Shown piece by piece: positions 1-8,946 of a stretch of 64,000 nt of DNA (the stretch's first letter is position 1; every line of letters starts with the position of its first letter). Source of the stretch: DASQZK01 sp963809925 (lineage in GTDB: Bacteria; Bacteroidota; Bacteroidia; Bacteroidales; GCA-2748055); NCBI GenBank assembly GCA_963809925.1, contig CAWELH010000003.1, positions 248,001 through 312,000 of the forward strand. Direction: 5' to 3'. The notes beneath the pieces were generated by a model. It saw only the letters and a list, made by a program, of their open reading frames with translations. It was not told the origin of the DNA and did no database searches. Made by a program: the position numbers and the translations under genes.

Positions 1-1805
1 AGGATCGTAACCCTGAAATAGACCAAAGGATCGATGCGTTCATAAATAAAATGCACGCTGAAAATATCGGGCAAAAAAAGAATAAGAAGAAACTTACCAT
101 CATTTATAAATCAATTCACGAAACGTTTCTGACTAGATATTCCGAAAAAGCCTATTTTTCCGATATTTTCAAAACCGGCGAGTATAATTGCGTCTCGGCA
201 TCTGCACTTTATGGCATTATCCTTCAGAAATTGGACATTGACTTTATCATAAGAGAGACACCTACACATATTTATTTGATTGCAGATCCCAAGGGACAAA
301 ATATGGTCTTTGAATCCACACTTCCCTCTGAAGATCTGTTACAATTTGACGAAAAGCTGCAACAGGATTTTGTGAATTACCTTTTCAGAAATAAGATCAT
401 CTCAGACAAAGAACTGGCATCAACGTCCGTGAACGATTTGTTTCTTGCCCATTATTCTGATGACATCACAATTAGTGTTCGGGAACTTGCAGGTATCCAG
501 TATTATAACCAGGGAGTATTCAGGTACAGCTCGAAAAATTACGAGGCTGCTTTAACTAGTTTCGAGAAGGCGAAGACGCTCTACGCTTCGGATAAGATCA
601 AATACATGTACAACAATTCCCTGGCACAGATTCTGAACACAGAATTGGAATTGAAAGAGTATAATCCCGGAGTTCTTCTAAGATTTATTGATCATAACAG
701 GAATGATCCGGCTTCCATTCAGCATGCAGAAGCATTCTTTTCTGAAATTTCAAACGAAATAGTCATAGAGCATTCTGATATTAAAAGATATCAGTCGTAT
801 TTTAATGAGTTCAAAAACTCTGAACTGGACTCGAACTTACTCAAGAATTTCCAGTTGATATTCTATATCAATACCGGTTATTATTACTATTGCAAGTTTA
901 ACTATAGCCAGGCATTACAATCACTGAAGGAAGCCTACTATTTAAATCCCGATAACCTGAAATCCAAAGGGATGATCTCTGAAATCGTCAGGAATTATTT
1001 AGTTTCGGATGCGAGTAATATGTCTGCAGCTGATTCATTGGTCTGTTATTTGGATACATTTCCTTTCCTGAACGACGACAAATTCTTTATCTCCATCTAT
1101 CAGTATCGTATGGCTGAGAGTGCATATGAATATTTTCAGCAGAATAAACCTGGCAAAGGAAATGAGTATCTGGTAAGACTAGAGTCATTCATTGAGAAGA
1201 ATAAGGGTATAGATATCGAACGGGGATGCATAGAAGAAATCTTTGGAAACCTCTCTGCATACTATGTGCAAAAACAGCAGTATGAAAGTGCCGTGTCCAT
1301 CTTACGGAGAGGTCTGAAGATCTTTCCCGATTCACCTGAACTTAATCATCGTTTATCTACAATCCTTAAATACAAAAAGGATTTCAACACTAATGAAGTT
1401 CCGGAGATGGACATCCGGACATACACCGAAGCGATTAAAAAAGTTGAAAAAAACCGTCATGAGATTAATAATAATGTCGAGAAGTATCTAAAAGGGAACT
1501 GGTATACATCCTTCGAGGCTGGTGAAAGGGGCGAAAAAAATTATAATGTACCGAAAATCTCGTTTACCCTTTGTATTGTTGACATGAGAACAGCCAACAT
1601 AATTGCAGAAAATGAATCGCAAACTGTGAGCTGGGAATATTCAAAATTGAATTGTACACTGAGCTTTTCTGAGGCGGAAGATTTTGAATCTCTCCGACTG
1701 ATTATTACAGATATTACGGCTGATACATTGAATGGCGTTTTGTATTTTGAAGATCCGGCTGATGGGTGTATTGAAGTTTCGTTTACATCAGGAAGAACGA
1801 ATTAG
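1..1805 (+). CDS. Transglutaminase-like/TPR protein, 5' partial
   Basis: The frame is open back to the left edge (codons from position 3), so the first ATG at 51 is probably internal and the N-terminus is missing. The N-terminal part resembles a transglutaminase-like fold: a Cys in a NCVSAS motif, a His in PTHIYL about 30 residues later, and an acidic FEST motif where the family usually has Asp. Residues about 140-450 contain tetratricopeptide-like helical pairs (YNQGVFRYSSKNYEAALTSF and later copies). The C-terminal ~110 residues are beta-rich and unrecognised. It probably acts as a scaffold or peptidase-like protein, but the substrate is unknown. The domain calls are from motif reading only; gene reality is not in doubt. 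Confidence 0.8.
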   Translation, partial: DRNPEIDQRIDAFINKMHAENIGQKKNKKKLTIIYKSIHETFLTRYSEKAYFSDIFKTGEYNCVSASALYGIILQKLDIDFIIRETPTHIYLIADPKGQNMVFESTLPSEDLLQFDEKLQQDFVNYLFRNKIISDKELASTSVNDLFLAHYSDDITISVRELAGIQYYNQGVFRYSSKNYEAALTSFEKAKTLYASDKIKYMYNNSLAQILNTELELKEYNPGVLLRFIDHNRNDPASIQHAEAFFSEISNEIVIEHSDIKRYQSYFNEFKNSELDSNLLKNFQLIFYINTGYYYYCKFNYSQALQSLKEAYYLNPDNLKSKGMISEIVRNYLVSDASNMSAADSLVCYLDTFPFLNDDKFFISIYQYRMAESAYEYFQQNKPGKGNEYLVRLESFIEKNKGIDIERGCIEEIFGNLSAYYVQKQQYESAVSILRRGLKIFPDSPELNHRLSTILKYKKDFNTNEVPEMDIRTYTEAIKKVEKNRHEINNNVEKYLKGNWYTSFEAGERGEKNYNVPKISFTLCIVDMRTANIIAENESQTVSWEYSKLNCTLSFSEAEDFESLRLIITDITADTLNGVLYFEDPADGCIEVSFTSGRTN

Positions 1806-1855
1806 GAGATAATGTCTGATCAAATGTAAATCCAGTATTTCAGATATAATGCACT

Positions 1856-1993
1856 ATGTCAACTATCCTGAAAACGATTATGGCCTTCTGCATCCGGATG
1901 CTTGGCTTTGTCTCATAGGCTCAGATTGGTGTTTCCAGTTATTCTGTCTACGCCCTTGGCATCAACACAAATCACAACAGGATGATCGGGGGG
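1856..1993 (+). pseudogene. N-terminal remnant of a secreted surface/outer-membrane protein
   Basis: From the ATG at 1856 the frame gives a signal-peptide-like stretch (MSTILKTIMAFCIRMLGFVS), then TAG at 1916, then AQIGVSSYSVYALGINTN before similarity stops near 1990. The Ala-Gln cleavage site followed by a (V/I)SSYS(V/I)YA(L/I)GINT pattern resembles the mature start of uncharacterised Bacteroidota surface or outer-membrane proteins as I recall them. The nonsense codon sits exactly at the expected signal cleavage point, and the rest of the gene is absent. I read this as a degraded gene start. Confidence 0.45.
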
Positions 1994-2060
1994 CACGGGG
2001 GAACCCTGTTGAAAGTGGGTTGATATTTTGGATTTCTGCTTTTTAACATGAGCGGGGGTA

Positions 2061-2120
2061 GCTGAGATTTGTTCTTTTTGCGGATTAAGGGTGGTAGGTG
2101 GGGGTAGGGATCCCCTACAA
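2061..2120 (+). repeat. 60-bp dispersed repeat, copy 1
   Basis: This segment aligns without gaps to the reverse complement of about 41926-41985, with 49 of 60 matches in a hand count. Shared core blocks include GTTCTTT, ATTAAGGGTGG and GGATCCCCT. Both copies lie in gene-free DNA. Confidence 0.7.
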
Positions 2121-2365
2121 GAAAATTCTTAAGAACACTCCCCAATATTAGGATATTCATGAAAAGTGAACCTAGCTTCGAATGGTAAGCGATCAACTCC
2201 CAATACATGAATGTTAACACCCAGGTTATAAATATCGTGCTATTTGGTAATTGATAAAATTGCAACCGTCAGAAGCCAATTTTATTGAACAACTGCCCAA
2301 TTCCACACAAGGAGATCAAAGAGTATTTAAAGTCTGATTCCTCAATCCCATCACATAACGGCATT

Positions 2366-2400
2366 TTCAAGTCCCCTCTCAGGGGATTTAGGGGTATTCA
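2366..2400 (+). repeat. 35-bp hairpin repeat, copy 1
   Basis: This 35-bp sequence recurs at 4125-4159 with one difference. It contains a short hairpin, TCCCCT-CTC-AGGGGA, followed by TTTAGGGGTATTCA. Both copies lie between genes. Confidence 0.8.
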
Positions 2401-2593
2401 ACAGGGGTATTTAATTCCACCCTACACTTCATTCCCATCCCTCCCCTCTTATTTAGCAAAATCTTAACCTTTACTTAAAACTGAAAAGACACCAGATTTC
2501 CGGGATTATTTAACTTTGACCTATTCGGCATGTCAAACAGAACGGAGAGCGCAGTAACAGGGAGCATGAGGTGCCGTTAAAAAAGAACAGCAT

Positions 2594-3575
2594 ATGGAGA
2601 CCATGAAGGCCGTTGTATTCAAAAACTACGGTTCCCCCGATGTTCTTCACCTCACCAGGGTGGAGAAACCCATCCCGAAGGACGATCTGATCCTCGTGAA
2701 GGTGCATGCTGCCGCGGTGAATGCTGCCGACTGGCATATCCTGAGAGCTTCACCGTTTTTCGCCCGCTTTTTCACTGGTCTTTTTTTACCGAAATTCCAG
2801 GTCCTGGGCGCCGACATTGCAGGAACGGTTGAGTCGACCGGGAAGAACATAAAAAAGTTTAAGCCAGGCGATGCGGTGTTTGGCGATATTTTTTCATGCG
2901 GTTTGGGAGGATTTGCCGAATATGCCATTGCAACGGAGACTGACTGTTGTTACGAAACCGCTCGAGGTATCCTTTGAGCAGGCTGCGGCGACCCCTCTTG
3001 CAGGCATCACTGCCCTCAGGGGGGTGAGGGATGCCGGCCGGATTCAGCCCGGTCAGAAGGTACTGATAAACGGATCGGCCGGTGGTGTGGGAACCTTTTC
3101 TGTCCAGCTAGCAAAATATTTCGGTGCAGAAGTTACTGCTGTTTGCAGCACAAGGAATCTGGACCAGTCTGTTGCGCTCGGTGCAGACCATGTGATCGAT
3201 TACACAAAAGAAGATTTCACAAAAAACGGCAGGCAGTACGACCTGATACTAGCCGTAAATGGCTATCATCCAATTTCGGATTATAAAAAATCCCTGGGCC
3301 CCGGTGGCAGGTATGTTATGTTGGGCGGTTCCGGCAAACAGATGTATCAGGCAATGATTTACGGACCACTGCTTTCTGTCGGCAGCGGTAAAAAGCTCCT
3401 GAGCCTGTCGGCAGGTGCAACTCTTGAAGATCTGATTTTATTGAGTGAGCTCCTGGAACTGGGAAAAATTAAGGCGGTGATCGACAAACGTTATTCCTTA
3501 AGCGATGTGCCCGACGCGATCCGATACCTGGAAACAGGTCACGCAAAGGGAAAAGTAGTGATCCTTCCATGGTGA
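2594..3575 (+). pseudogene. NAD(P)H quinone/zinc-type alcohol dehydrogenase, frameshifted
   Basis: Two overlapping frames together encode one medium-chain dehydrogenase/reductase of about 325 residues. The first (2594-2977) carries the GroES-like N-terminus (MKAVVF, VNAADWHILR, GADIAGTVESTG). The second carries the Rossmann domain (INGSAGGVGTFSVQLAKYFG, GADHVIDY) and the C-terminus KVVILPW. Homology passes from one frame to the other at about 2940-2946, where one extra base separates IATET from VVTKPLEV. The zinc ligands of true alcohol dehydrogenases are absent, so this is the quinone oxidoreductase/enoyl reductase-like branch. It is either a recent pseudogene or an assembly error. Start could be 2594 or 2603. 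The stop overlaps the next gene by 7 bp. Confidence 0.85.
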
Positions 3576-4033
3576 AATTATCAATCTCCAAACAACGGTT
3601 GTATGCTGCCCTGACTACGTCGCTGGCGGGAATTCTGCTTTTTCGCGCCATGAGCATGATGATCAGCGATGACGCCTTTCACATACTCACTGAATGGGCC
3701 TTTGCATTGCTTTTTGCTGAATTTATGTTCGACCTGGCCTGTGTACTGACTTCTGCAGCATGGTTTTTTGCCAATAGCAGAATGGCTTCGCTGCTTCCAT
3801 TGAGATTGGGAGCGCTGGCTACCCTCCTCCATGCTCTGAGAGTAATGATCTATATTCTGGGAAGAACAGGACCATGGGAAAATTTCGATGTAAAACCGGA
3901 ATTTCGTGAAACCTATACATTTGACTGGTTCTGGGTCTATTTTGCAGGCATAATGTCGGTTCTCGGAGTGATTGCCGTTTTGGTGATCTGGATGATAATC
4001 CGGCGGAATAACAGGCAGAACATCGCTCCCTAA
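3569..4033 (+). CDS. Small four-helix membrane protein, function unknown
   Basis: The 154-residue product has about four hydrophobic segments (around residues 12-35, 40-65, 75-97 and 122-145) and a basic C-terminus (IIRRNNRQ). I do not recognise a named family. Its ATG lies inside the end of the preceding dehydrogenase (7-bp overlap), so the two were probably co-transcribed and translationally coupled. If the dehydrogenase frameshift is real, expression of this gene may be reduced. The stop codon sits at the beginning of an octanucleotide repeat. Confidence 0.7.
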   Translation: MVKLSISKQRLYAALTTSLAGILLFRAMSMMISDDAFHILTEWAFALLFAEFMFDLACVLTSAAWFFANSRMASLLPLRLGALATLLHALRVMIYILGRTGPWENFDVKPEFRETYTFDWFWVYFAGIMSVLGVIAVLVIWMIIRRNNRQNIAP

Positions 4034-4066
4034 CTTCCTAACTCCCTAACTTCCTAACTTCCGAAG
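4031..4066 (+). repeat. Octanucleotide microsatellite (ACTYCCTA)n
   Basis: About four copies of an 8-bp unit (ACTTCCTA/ACTCCCTA) begin at the stop codon of the membrane protein gene. The same octamer family appears at 26571-26640, 41586-41619 and 51450-51535. Confidence 0.75.
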
Positions 4067-4124
4067 ATTTTGGGGTATCTAGCGTCCTCAACCTTAACCG
4101 TTCCATCAAACCTATAACCACATC

Positions 4125-4159
4125 TTCAAGTCCCCTTTCAGGGGATTTAGGGGTATTCA
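4125..4159 (+). repeat. 35-bp hairpin repeat, copy 2
   Basis: Matches 2366-2400 at 34 of 35 positions, including the TCCCCT-TTC-AGGGGA hairpin. It lies between the convergent membrane-protein gene and mpl. Confidence 0.8.
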
Positions 4160-4199
4160 GCGACTGCAACTTTAATCTTCCATCAAATCCATCACCCCA

Positions 4200-5552
4200 T
4201 CACTTCCTCCTCCAATCTTCCCAAGATCCAAGCCCCGAAAAATTCCCCGACGACATTAGCAACAGCACACCTTCCTCCGAAGCCCTTGCTACAAGGTATT
4301 TTTCCAGATCAGCACTGTTATCAAAAACTTTCAGGTTGGGACTCGCGAAACATTCACGGATGAATTTAGCGGTCAATGGCTCCATCTTCTTATGAGCCAC
4401 TACGTCCGGATTATAAAAAAGGGCGGCCTCATCCGCCATGTCCATGGTTCCCATATACTGTGGAAGGAACGCTCTATTTAGGCTGCTAAAGGTGTGTATC
4501 TCAAGGCAGGCTGTGAGCCTTTTTCCGGAAAACATTTCCCTGAAGGCTTCAACAGTAGCTTTCACTTTGGATGGCGCATGTGCAAAGTCGAGGTATACTT
4601 TTGTCTTTCCGTTATCGGCCAGCAGTTCCTGCCGTTTTTTAGCCCCCTTGAAGGTGGTCATGGCACGGAGAAAATCCTGTTTCTTCAGACCGAGTAATGT
4701 ACAGACCTTCATGGCACCCGAAAGATTTTCCATGTTGTGTCTCCCGAAAACCGAAAGGCTGACCTTGATACCATCTTCCACAACTGTTGTCCGGCCGTCT
4801 TCGATGGTATAGCTTACGGCACGGTATGGTATCCGGTGAATACCCCTGGGGGCTGTGTTGGCTGTTTTTCTTGTCTCCTCATCATTTTCATTATAGATCA
4901 GCGTGCCGGAACTGTTCATGTTCCGTGTTAGCAGTACAAACTGCCTAAGGTATGTCTCATACTCAGGAAATACGTTCATGTGATCCCAGGCGATGCCGGA
5001 GATCAGGGCAATGTCGGCTTTATAGTGCATGAATTTCGGTCTTTTGTCGAGGGGAGAGCTCAGGTACTCATCGCCCTCAAACACGGCGATCTTATTTTCA
5101 TCCTCCAGGTTCACCATGGTTTCAAATCCTTCCAGCTGGGAGCCGACCATATAATCGAACTTCAAACCATTTTCCCTCAGAGCATGCATCACCATGGAGG
5201 TGATGGTGGTTTTTCCATGACTCCCGGCGATCACCACCCTCTTTTTCTTTTTCGTCTGTTCGTAAAGGTATTCAGGAAAGGAGAAAACTTTCACGCCAAG
5301 TTTCCTGGCATGTATAAGTTCCGCGTTGTCTTCCAGGGCATGCATGCCGAGAATGACGGCATCCACCGATTTGTCGATCCTATCCGGATGCCATCCCGGT
5401 TCGGCGGGCAGCAGACCGTATTTCTTAAGTCGGCTCTTAGAGGGTTCGAAAAATTCGTCATCGGAACCGGTAACCGTATATCCCTTTTTATGCAGGGCAA
5501 TGGCAAGGTTGTGCATGACCGCTCCGCCGATTGCAATAAAATGGATGCGCAT
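4200..5552 (-). CDS. mpl: UDP-N-acetylmuramate:tripeptide ligase-type Mur ligase (Mpl)
   Basis: This 450-residue protein is a Mur ligase of the MurC/Mpl branch. It joins recovered tripeptide (L-Ala-gamma-D-Glu-meso-DAP) to UDP-MurNAc in cytoplasmic peptidoglycan recycling. Evidence is the N-terminal Rossmann-like start (IHFIAIGGAVMHNLA), the ATP loop GSHGKTT at 110-116, the EGDEY motif in the central domain, and the RQELL and FAHAPSKVKAT motifs of the C-terminal domain. Length matches Mpl. It is a lone gene convergent with 3569-4033; a weak promoter (TTTC-N20-TACCTTTA) may lie just upstream. MurC itself is less likely because the N-terminus has the Mpl form (AIGG rather than GIGG). Confidence 0.85.
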   Translation of the reverse strand: MRIHFIAIGGAVMHNLAIALHKKGYTVTGSDDEFFEPSKSRLKKYGLLPAEPGWHPDRIDKSVDAVILGMHALEDNAELIHARKLGVKVFSFPEYLYEQTKKKKRVVIAGSHGKTTITSMVMHALRENGLKFDYMVGSQLEGFETMVNLEDENKIAVFEGDEYLSSPLDKRPKFMHYKADIALISGIAWDHMNVFPEYETYLRQFVLLTRNMNSSGTLIYNENDEETRKTANTAPRGIHRIPYRAVSYTIEDGRTTVVEDGIKVSLSVFGRHNMENLSGAMKVCTLLGLKKQDFLRAMTTFKGAKKRQELLADNGKTKVYLDFAHAPSKVKATVEAFREMFSGKRLTACLEIHTFSSLNRAFLPQYMGTMDMADEAALFYNPDVVAHKKMEPLTAKFIRECFASPNLKVFDNSADLEKYLVARASEEGVLLLMSSGNFSGLGSWEDWRRK

Positions 5553-5625
5553 GAGGATTATGTTTAGGGTGTAAAGGTAAATCTTAATATGAAATATATG
5601 AAAGGGAGAATGTGAGGAAGTTATC

Positions 5626-5811
5626 CACCTCCGCTAAAGATATGGCGGACGCGGTTCACCTCCGCTAAAGCTGCGGCGGACGCGGTCCACCTCCGCTAAA
5701 TATATGGCGGACGCGGTTCACCTTCGCTAAAGCTGCGGCGGACGCGGTCCACCTCCGCTAAATATATGGCGGACGCGGTTCACCTTCGCTAAAGCTGCGG
5801 CGGACGCAGTG
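5626..5811 (+). repeat. 31-bp tandem repeat array, six units
   Basis: Six units of exactly 31 bp start at 5626, 5657, 5688, 5719, 5750 and 5781. Each reads CACCTYCGCTAAA then a 6-bp variable core, then GGCGGACGCGGT. Units alternate between an AT-type core (GATATG, TATATG) and a GC-type core (GCTGCG), so the higher-order period is 62 bp. CTCCGC and GCGGCGG arms can pair imperfectly. Single degenerate copies occur near 20080-20140, 41540-41570, 42085-42120 and 51825-51870. There are no unique spacers, so it is not CRISPR. Confidence 0.85.
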
Positions 5812-5972
5812 GGTGATGATGTGAAAGTGTGCGCAGGGCCTCCCCTTTTAGGGGCCGGGGGAAGCGTGGGATAGCGAGGATAAGGCGTGCGAGTTAGCCG
5901 GTAGTACCATTTCTTATGGATGCTTTACATCACGGGCAGAGCCAACTAAACACTGATCGTGTTATGCAAATT
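5812..5972. other. Gene-free stretch downstream of the 31-bp array
   Basis: Apart from a short hairpin (CCCCTTTTAGGGG near 5845) nothing is recognised. It separates the array from the 3' end of the DUF3857 operon. Confidence 0.4.
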
Positions 5973-7892
5973 TTAGTTCACCCCCTTCATATGCAGGATA
6001 GCCTTGCAATTGTCGGCTTTGGATACCTGCCGGTAGAATTCCACTACCGCCGGGTACGTCTCCTTCGGGAAGATGCCTTTCTGTCTGGACATCTTCCGTA
6101 CATAGATGAGCTTGTTCCCCTCCAGCACTATACTGGTATGGTATGATCCGAAATCGGTATCAAGGTCTGTCCCTTCCGGGAGATATTCGACAGAGATGGC
6201 ATCCGGAAGGACGTATACGATACTGTCGCTATCGGTGTACGAGGATTTAAAGCACACATCCCTCTTGCGTTCGCTCAAGTTCCTTGGTAGGAACGATGTA
6301 TGGTTCATCAGGTTGAGAGGTAAAAAGTAACGGCTCCCGCTTCGACTGACATACCGGTTGAGGGTAAGGTCGAGCTGTATGCAACCGACAGGTTCCCTGC
6401 CCTCTATCGAGGAGGAAATATTGAAATTGTTAAGGGTAAACTGCGGGATCGCTATTTCTTTTAACAGGGTTTTTTTCTGTTCTTCAAGGCTCTCGTCGAT
6501 CATCTTCTGCGGGTACCTGAACTGGGCTCCGGAATAAGTTGTATTCACCGTCACGGCGGTGCCTTTATCGATATCGAGTATTACTTCAGCGAACCTGCCC
6601 TGCATATTTGCATCCCAGGGGTAAGCCTTTGTTCTCACCAGGTTTCCCCCGTCACCCGTTATAAGAAGACCGTACCTGTCGTCGGTAAATCCGGCGATAT
6701 ATCCGGGGACGTCGGTCTGGCTGGTACATTCGAGCCAGACCGTATCACCATTCAGCGGGACACAAAGCATCGCATGGTTGAACTGCTGGGCAGGGTAATC
6801 GGTCTGTATCCCGGCGACGCCCTGGCCTGCTTTTATGAGCGTATAGTACCCTGTGATACCGGCTTCCTTGAGCAACGATCTCATATAGTTTGAGAGTGCC
6901 TTGCAGTCGCCATAGCCATACTTGTATACCGTGGCGGCATCAAACGGCTGGTAGCCTCCGATACCAAGCTGGATACTTACATATCTGGTGGTTCGCTGAA
7001 GGAAATGATAGAGTGTGCTGATTTTCATGTATGGATCACCGATGGTATCGGTCATCGCATGGACTTTCACCCTGCACTCTTCCGGCAATATATCCCGTTC
7101 CGCATTGAGTTTGCATATCCATTTTCCCAGGTCATCCCAGGTGTTCAGGTTCCCTGAATATTTCTCCATGGTGAACGATTCCGGTTTCAGGATAAGCATT
7201 GGGAGGTATTCCTGGGGATCCGGACTGAGAGGTTCATCGTCGATGGCATTGAAATCGTGTATTGACCAGGTATAGGTCTCGCTACCTTTTGCAACAGTCT
7301 TTTCGACGCTCCCGGGAAGATTCAGTTCCTTGTAGCCGAACTTGTATCCCGGAGGCACGGATACAGATATTTCCGAAAGCTGGACCGATACTTCTTCGCT
7401 TTCGACCGGCGTCCAGGCCGGGAAGGTGAAGAAATCCTTTTCCTCCTTCGAATAGATGTACTCGATTGTATACGGATATGTATTTTGAACGGGCTCGAAA
7501 ATGATCGTTCGGGTATCATCGTACATGTTGTACAATCCGCCGATCCCAATATCCATAAAGTCAGATTTTTGAACCTTGCCGGTCTGCTTGCCGTCACTGT
7601 TAAAGATCGTTGTGGTAATTTTACTTAATTTGGAGGAAAGGTCATAGAATTCCATGAACCGGCTCATATGATCACCGCTTTTGTTGAGGATGGTCACAGC
7701 ATATTCCACGGTCATTTCGTAGGACCTGCCGTCAGGGCTTACCTTGATATGCCTGATATCTTTACGGACCACTGCTCCGGCATTCTCCTTCAGCCCTTCC
7801 GTGATGGCTGACACCGAATAATCCTGGGCGTATATACAATAGCCCGTCCAGAGGTATGGAACGTAAATCAAAAGCGATAAGAGATATTTCAT
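5973..7892 (-). CDS. Secreted DUF3857/transglutaminase-like protein
   Basis: The 639-residue protein starts at the ATG at 7892 (a TTG at 7901 would overlap the upstream stop). It has a signal peptide ending near YCIYAQ, a DUF3857 beta domain, and a transglutaminase-like core with Cys about residue 330 (YGYGDCKALS), His about 372 (FNHAML) and WLECTSQT in the third catalytic position. The triad therefore looks intact, unlike the neighbouring paralog at 8947. Such proteins act outside the cytoplasm; the substrate is not established. It is the last gene of a three-gene operon, 5 bp after the preceding stop codon. Confidence 0.88.
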   Translation of the reverse strand: MKYLLSLLIYVPYLWTGYCIYAQDYSVSAITEGLKENAGAVVRKDIRHIKVSPDGRSYEMTVEYAVTILNKSGDHMSRFMEFYDLSSKLSKITTTIFNSDGKQTGKVQKSDFMDIGIGGLYNMYDDTRTIIFEPVQNTYPYTIEYIYSKEEKDFFTFPAWTPVESEEVSVQLSEISVSVPPGYKFGYKELNLPGSVEKTVAKGSETYTWSIHDFNAIDDEPLSPDPQEYLPMLILKPESFTMEKYSGNLNTWDDLGKWICKLNAERDILPEECRVKVHAMTDTIGDPYMKISTLYHFLQRTTRYVSIQLGIGGYQPFDAATVYKYGYGDCKALSNYMRSLLKEAGITGYYTLIKAGQGVAGIQTDYPAQQFNHAMLCVPLNGDTVWLECTSQTDVPGYIAGFTDDRYGLLITGDGGNLVRTKAYPWDANMQGRFAEVILDIDKGTAVTVNTTYSGAQFRYPQKMIDESLEEQKKTLLKEIAIPQFTLNNFNISSSIEGREPVGCIQLDLTLNRYVSRSGSRYFLPLNLMNHTSFLPRNLSERKRDVCFKSSYTDSDSIVYVLPDAISVEYLPEGTDLDTDFGSYHTSIVLEGNKLIYVRKMSRQKGIFPKETYPAVVEFYRQVSKADNCKAILHMKGVN

Positions 7893-7897
7893 AACAC

Positions 7898-8914
7898 TCA
7901 ATTTTCATGATTTGAAAAAGCGCTGTTCATTTTTTGCTGTTCCGACGAGCTTACTGTGACAAGTTCTGCTTCTTTGCCAACCATTTCGTTGAAAAACGCC
8001 CGCAACTCTTTGTACCCGGAAGGGAGGAACCGGGTTTTACCGATCCGGCAGGTTACACTGATCTGTATCACATTGCCTTTTGCTCCCGCAGAATATCGAA
8101 AAATAGCATCCTTGTCAGGGGTTTGTACAACCATACTTTCAGGTACAGATATAATTGAGTAATTCTCCGGGAGGGTAATACGGTAAATTGATTGCTCGTT
8201 CATGGGGTAGGAGAAGTCAACCGGGAATTTCCTCTCTTCCAGTTTCAGGGGGTTTTCTTCAAGCCTGCCTGAGAGCAATGGGTTAAAAACCAGGAGGCCG
8301 TTGAGATCCTCTGATTTGTTTTTCAAATCGATGAAGAGTTCGCTTCTCAAAACGGGAATATCCTTCTGAAATTCCCATCTCGGTAGGGTTCCCAAGAATC
8401 CCGAAATAATGGTATATTTAATCTCTATAACCGACCCCGCTTTGACATTGGACATGGCTACTTTTTTACCCCGCAGGAATTCGGTGATCTTATCATCGAA
8501 AATATTCTCTTTGGAAATCTCTGTCTTCTCTATCTTTCCTTCAACAACATTATAGGTATATCCCTTTAAGTTATATATGTTTTCATCGCTGTATCTTCCA
8601 TCGATGTATGCCAGAAAGATGTTGCCGTGGCTTTTTCCCTCTTCGCTGACGATCCTGATTTTGGTATGCCTCTCCAATTGCCACGTCCAGCCCAAATTGA
8701 AATCTAGGTTGAACCGTAAAGTGGCAAAATCAAAAATGCAAAATGCGTTCGCTCCCGAATCGATAGGACAAACCGTACTGCTGAAGTCGGAGGCGAGGGG
8801 TTTGCCGAACTTGGCTGGTGATTTCTGGGCATATACGGCAGTCGCTGATACGGTTATCATGAGGAACAGTAATACTGCCCTCTCTGGAAATGTGTATCTT
8901 TGTCGCTCGTACAT
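7898..8914 (-). CDS. Truncated DUF3857 paralog lacking its transglutaminase domain
   Basis: This 338-residue protein has a signal peptide (ending SATAVYAQ) and an N-terminal half that aligns with the 8947-10995 protein (KFGKPL, CPIDSGANA, ERHTKIRIV, LKGYTYN, IPVLRSEL). Near position 8305 it jumps directly to that paralog's C-terminal segment (LKLEERKFPVDF, IPESM-like VPESM, GKEAELVTV). About 350 residues, including the entire transglutaminase core, are missing without loss of frame. ATG 8914 is preferred over the GTG at 8935. It lies between two full-length relatives in one operon. It may be a structural partner or a gene on its way to decay. Confidence 0.85.
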   Translation of the reverse strand: MYERQRYTFPERAVLLFLMITVSATAVYAQKSPAKFGKPLASDFSSTVCPIDSGANAFCIFDFATLRFNLDFNLGWTWQLERHTKIRIVSEEGKSHGNIFLAYIDGRYSDENIYNLKGYTYNVVEGKIEKTEISKENIFDDKITEFLRGKKVAMSNVKAGSVIEIKYTIISGFLGTLPRWEFQKDIPVLRSELFIDLKNKSEDLNGLLVFNPLLSGRLEENPLKLEERKFPVDFSYPMNEQSIYRITLPENYSIISVPESMVVQTPDKDAIFRYSAGAKGNVIQISVTCRIGKTRFLPSGYKELRAFFNEMVGKEAELVTVSSSEQQKMNSAFSNHEN

Positions 8915-8946
8915 AGCTGTCAGTTTTGTGATCACTCGTCGGGATC

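Larger units (their letters stand above)
1806..2593. other. Gene-poor stretch with a gene remnant and repeats
   Basis: No intact gene is supported here. It holds a decayed N-terminal gene fragment (1856-about 1993), a 60-bp dispersed repeat (2061-2120, inverted partner near 41926-41985), a 35-bp hairpin repeat (2366-2400, partner 4125-4159), and a TAACTTTG box at 2511-2518 that fits the Bacteroidota -7 consensus for the following dehydrogenase but has no clear TTTG at -33. Confidence 0.6.

Noticed and set aside
1849..2046. 65-codon open frame
   Set aside because: The neighbouring frame from 1856 has a signal peptide and a mature N-terminus pattern, so this frame is only a shadow of the remnant.
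5626..5811. Possible CRISPR array with 31-bp repeats
   Set aside because: Repeats are directly adjacent with no spacers.
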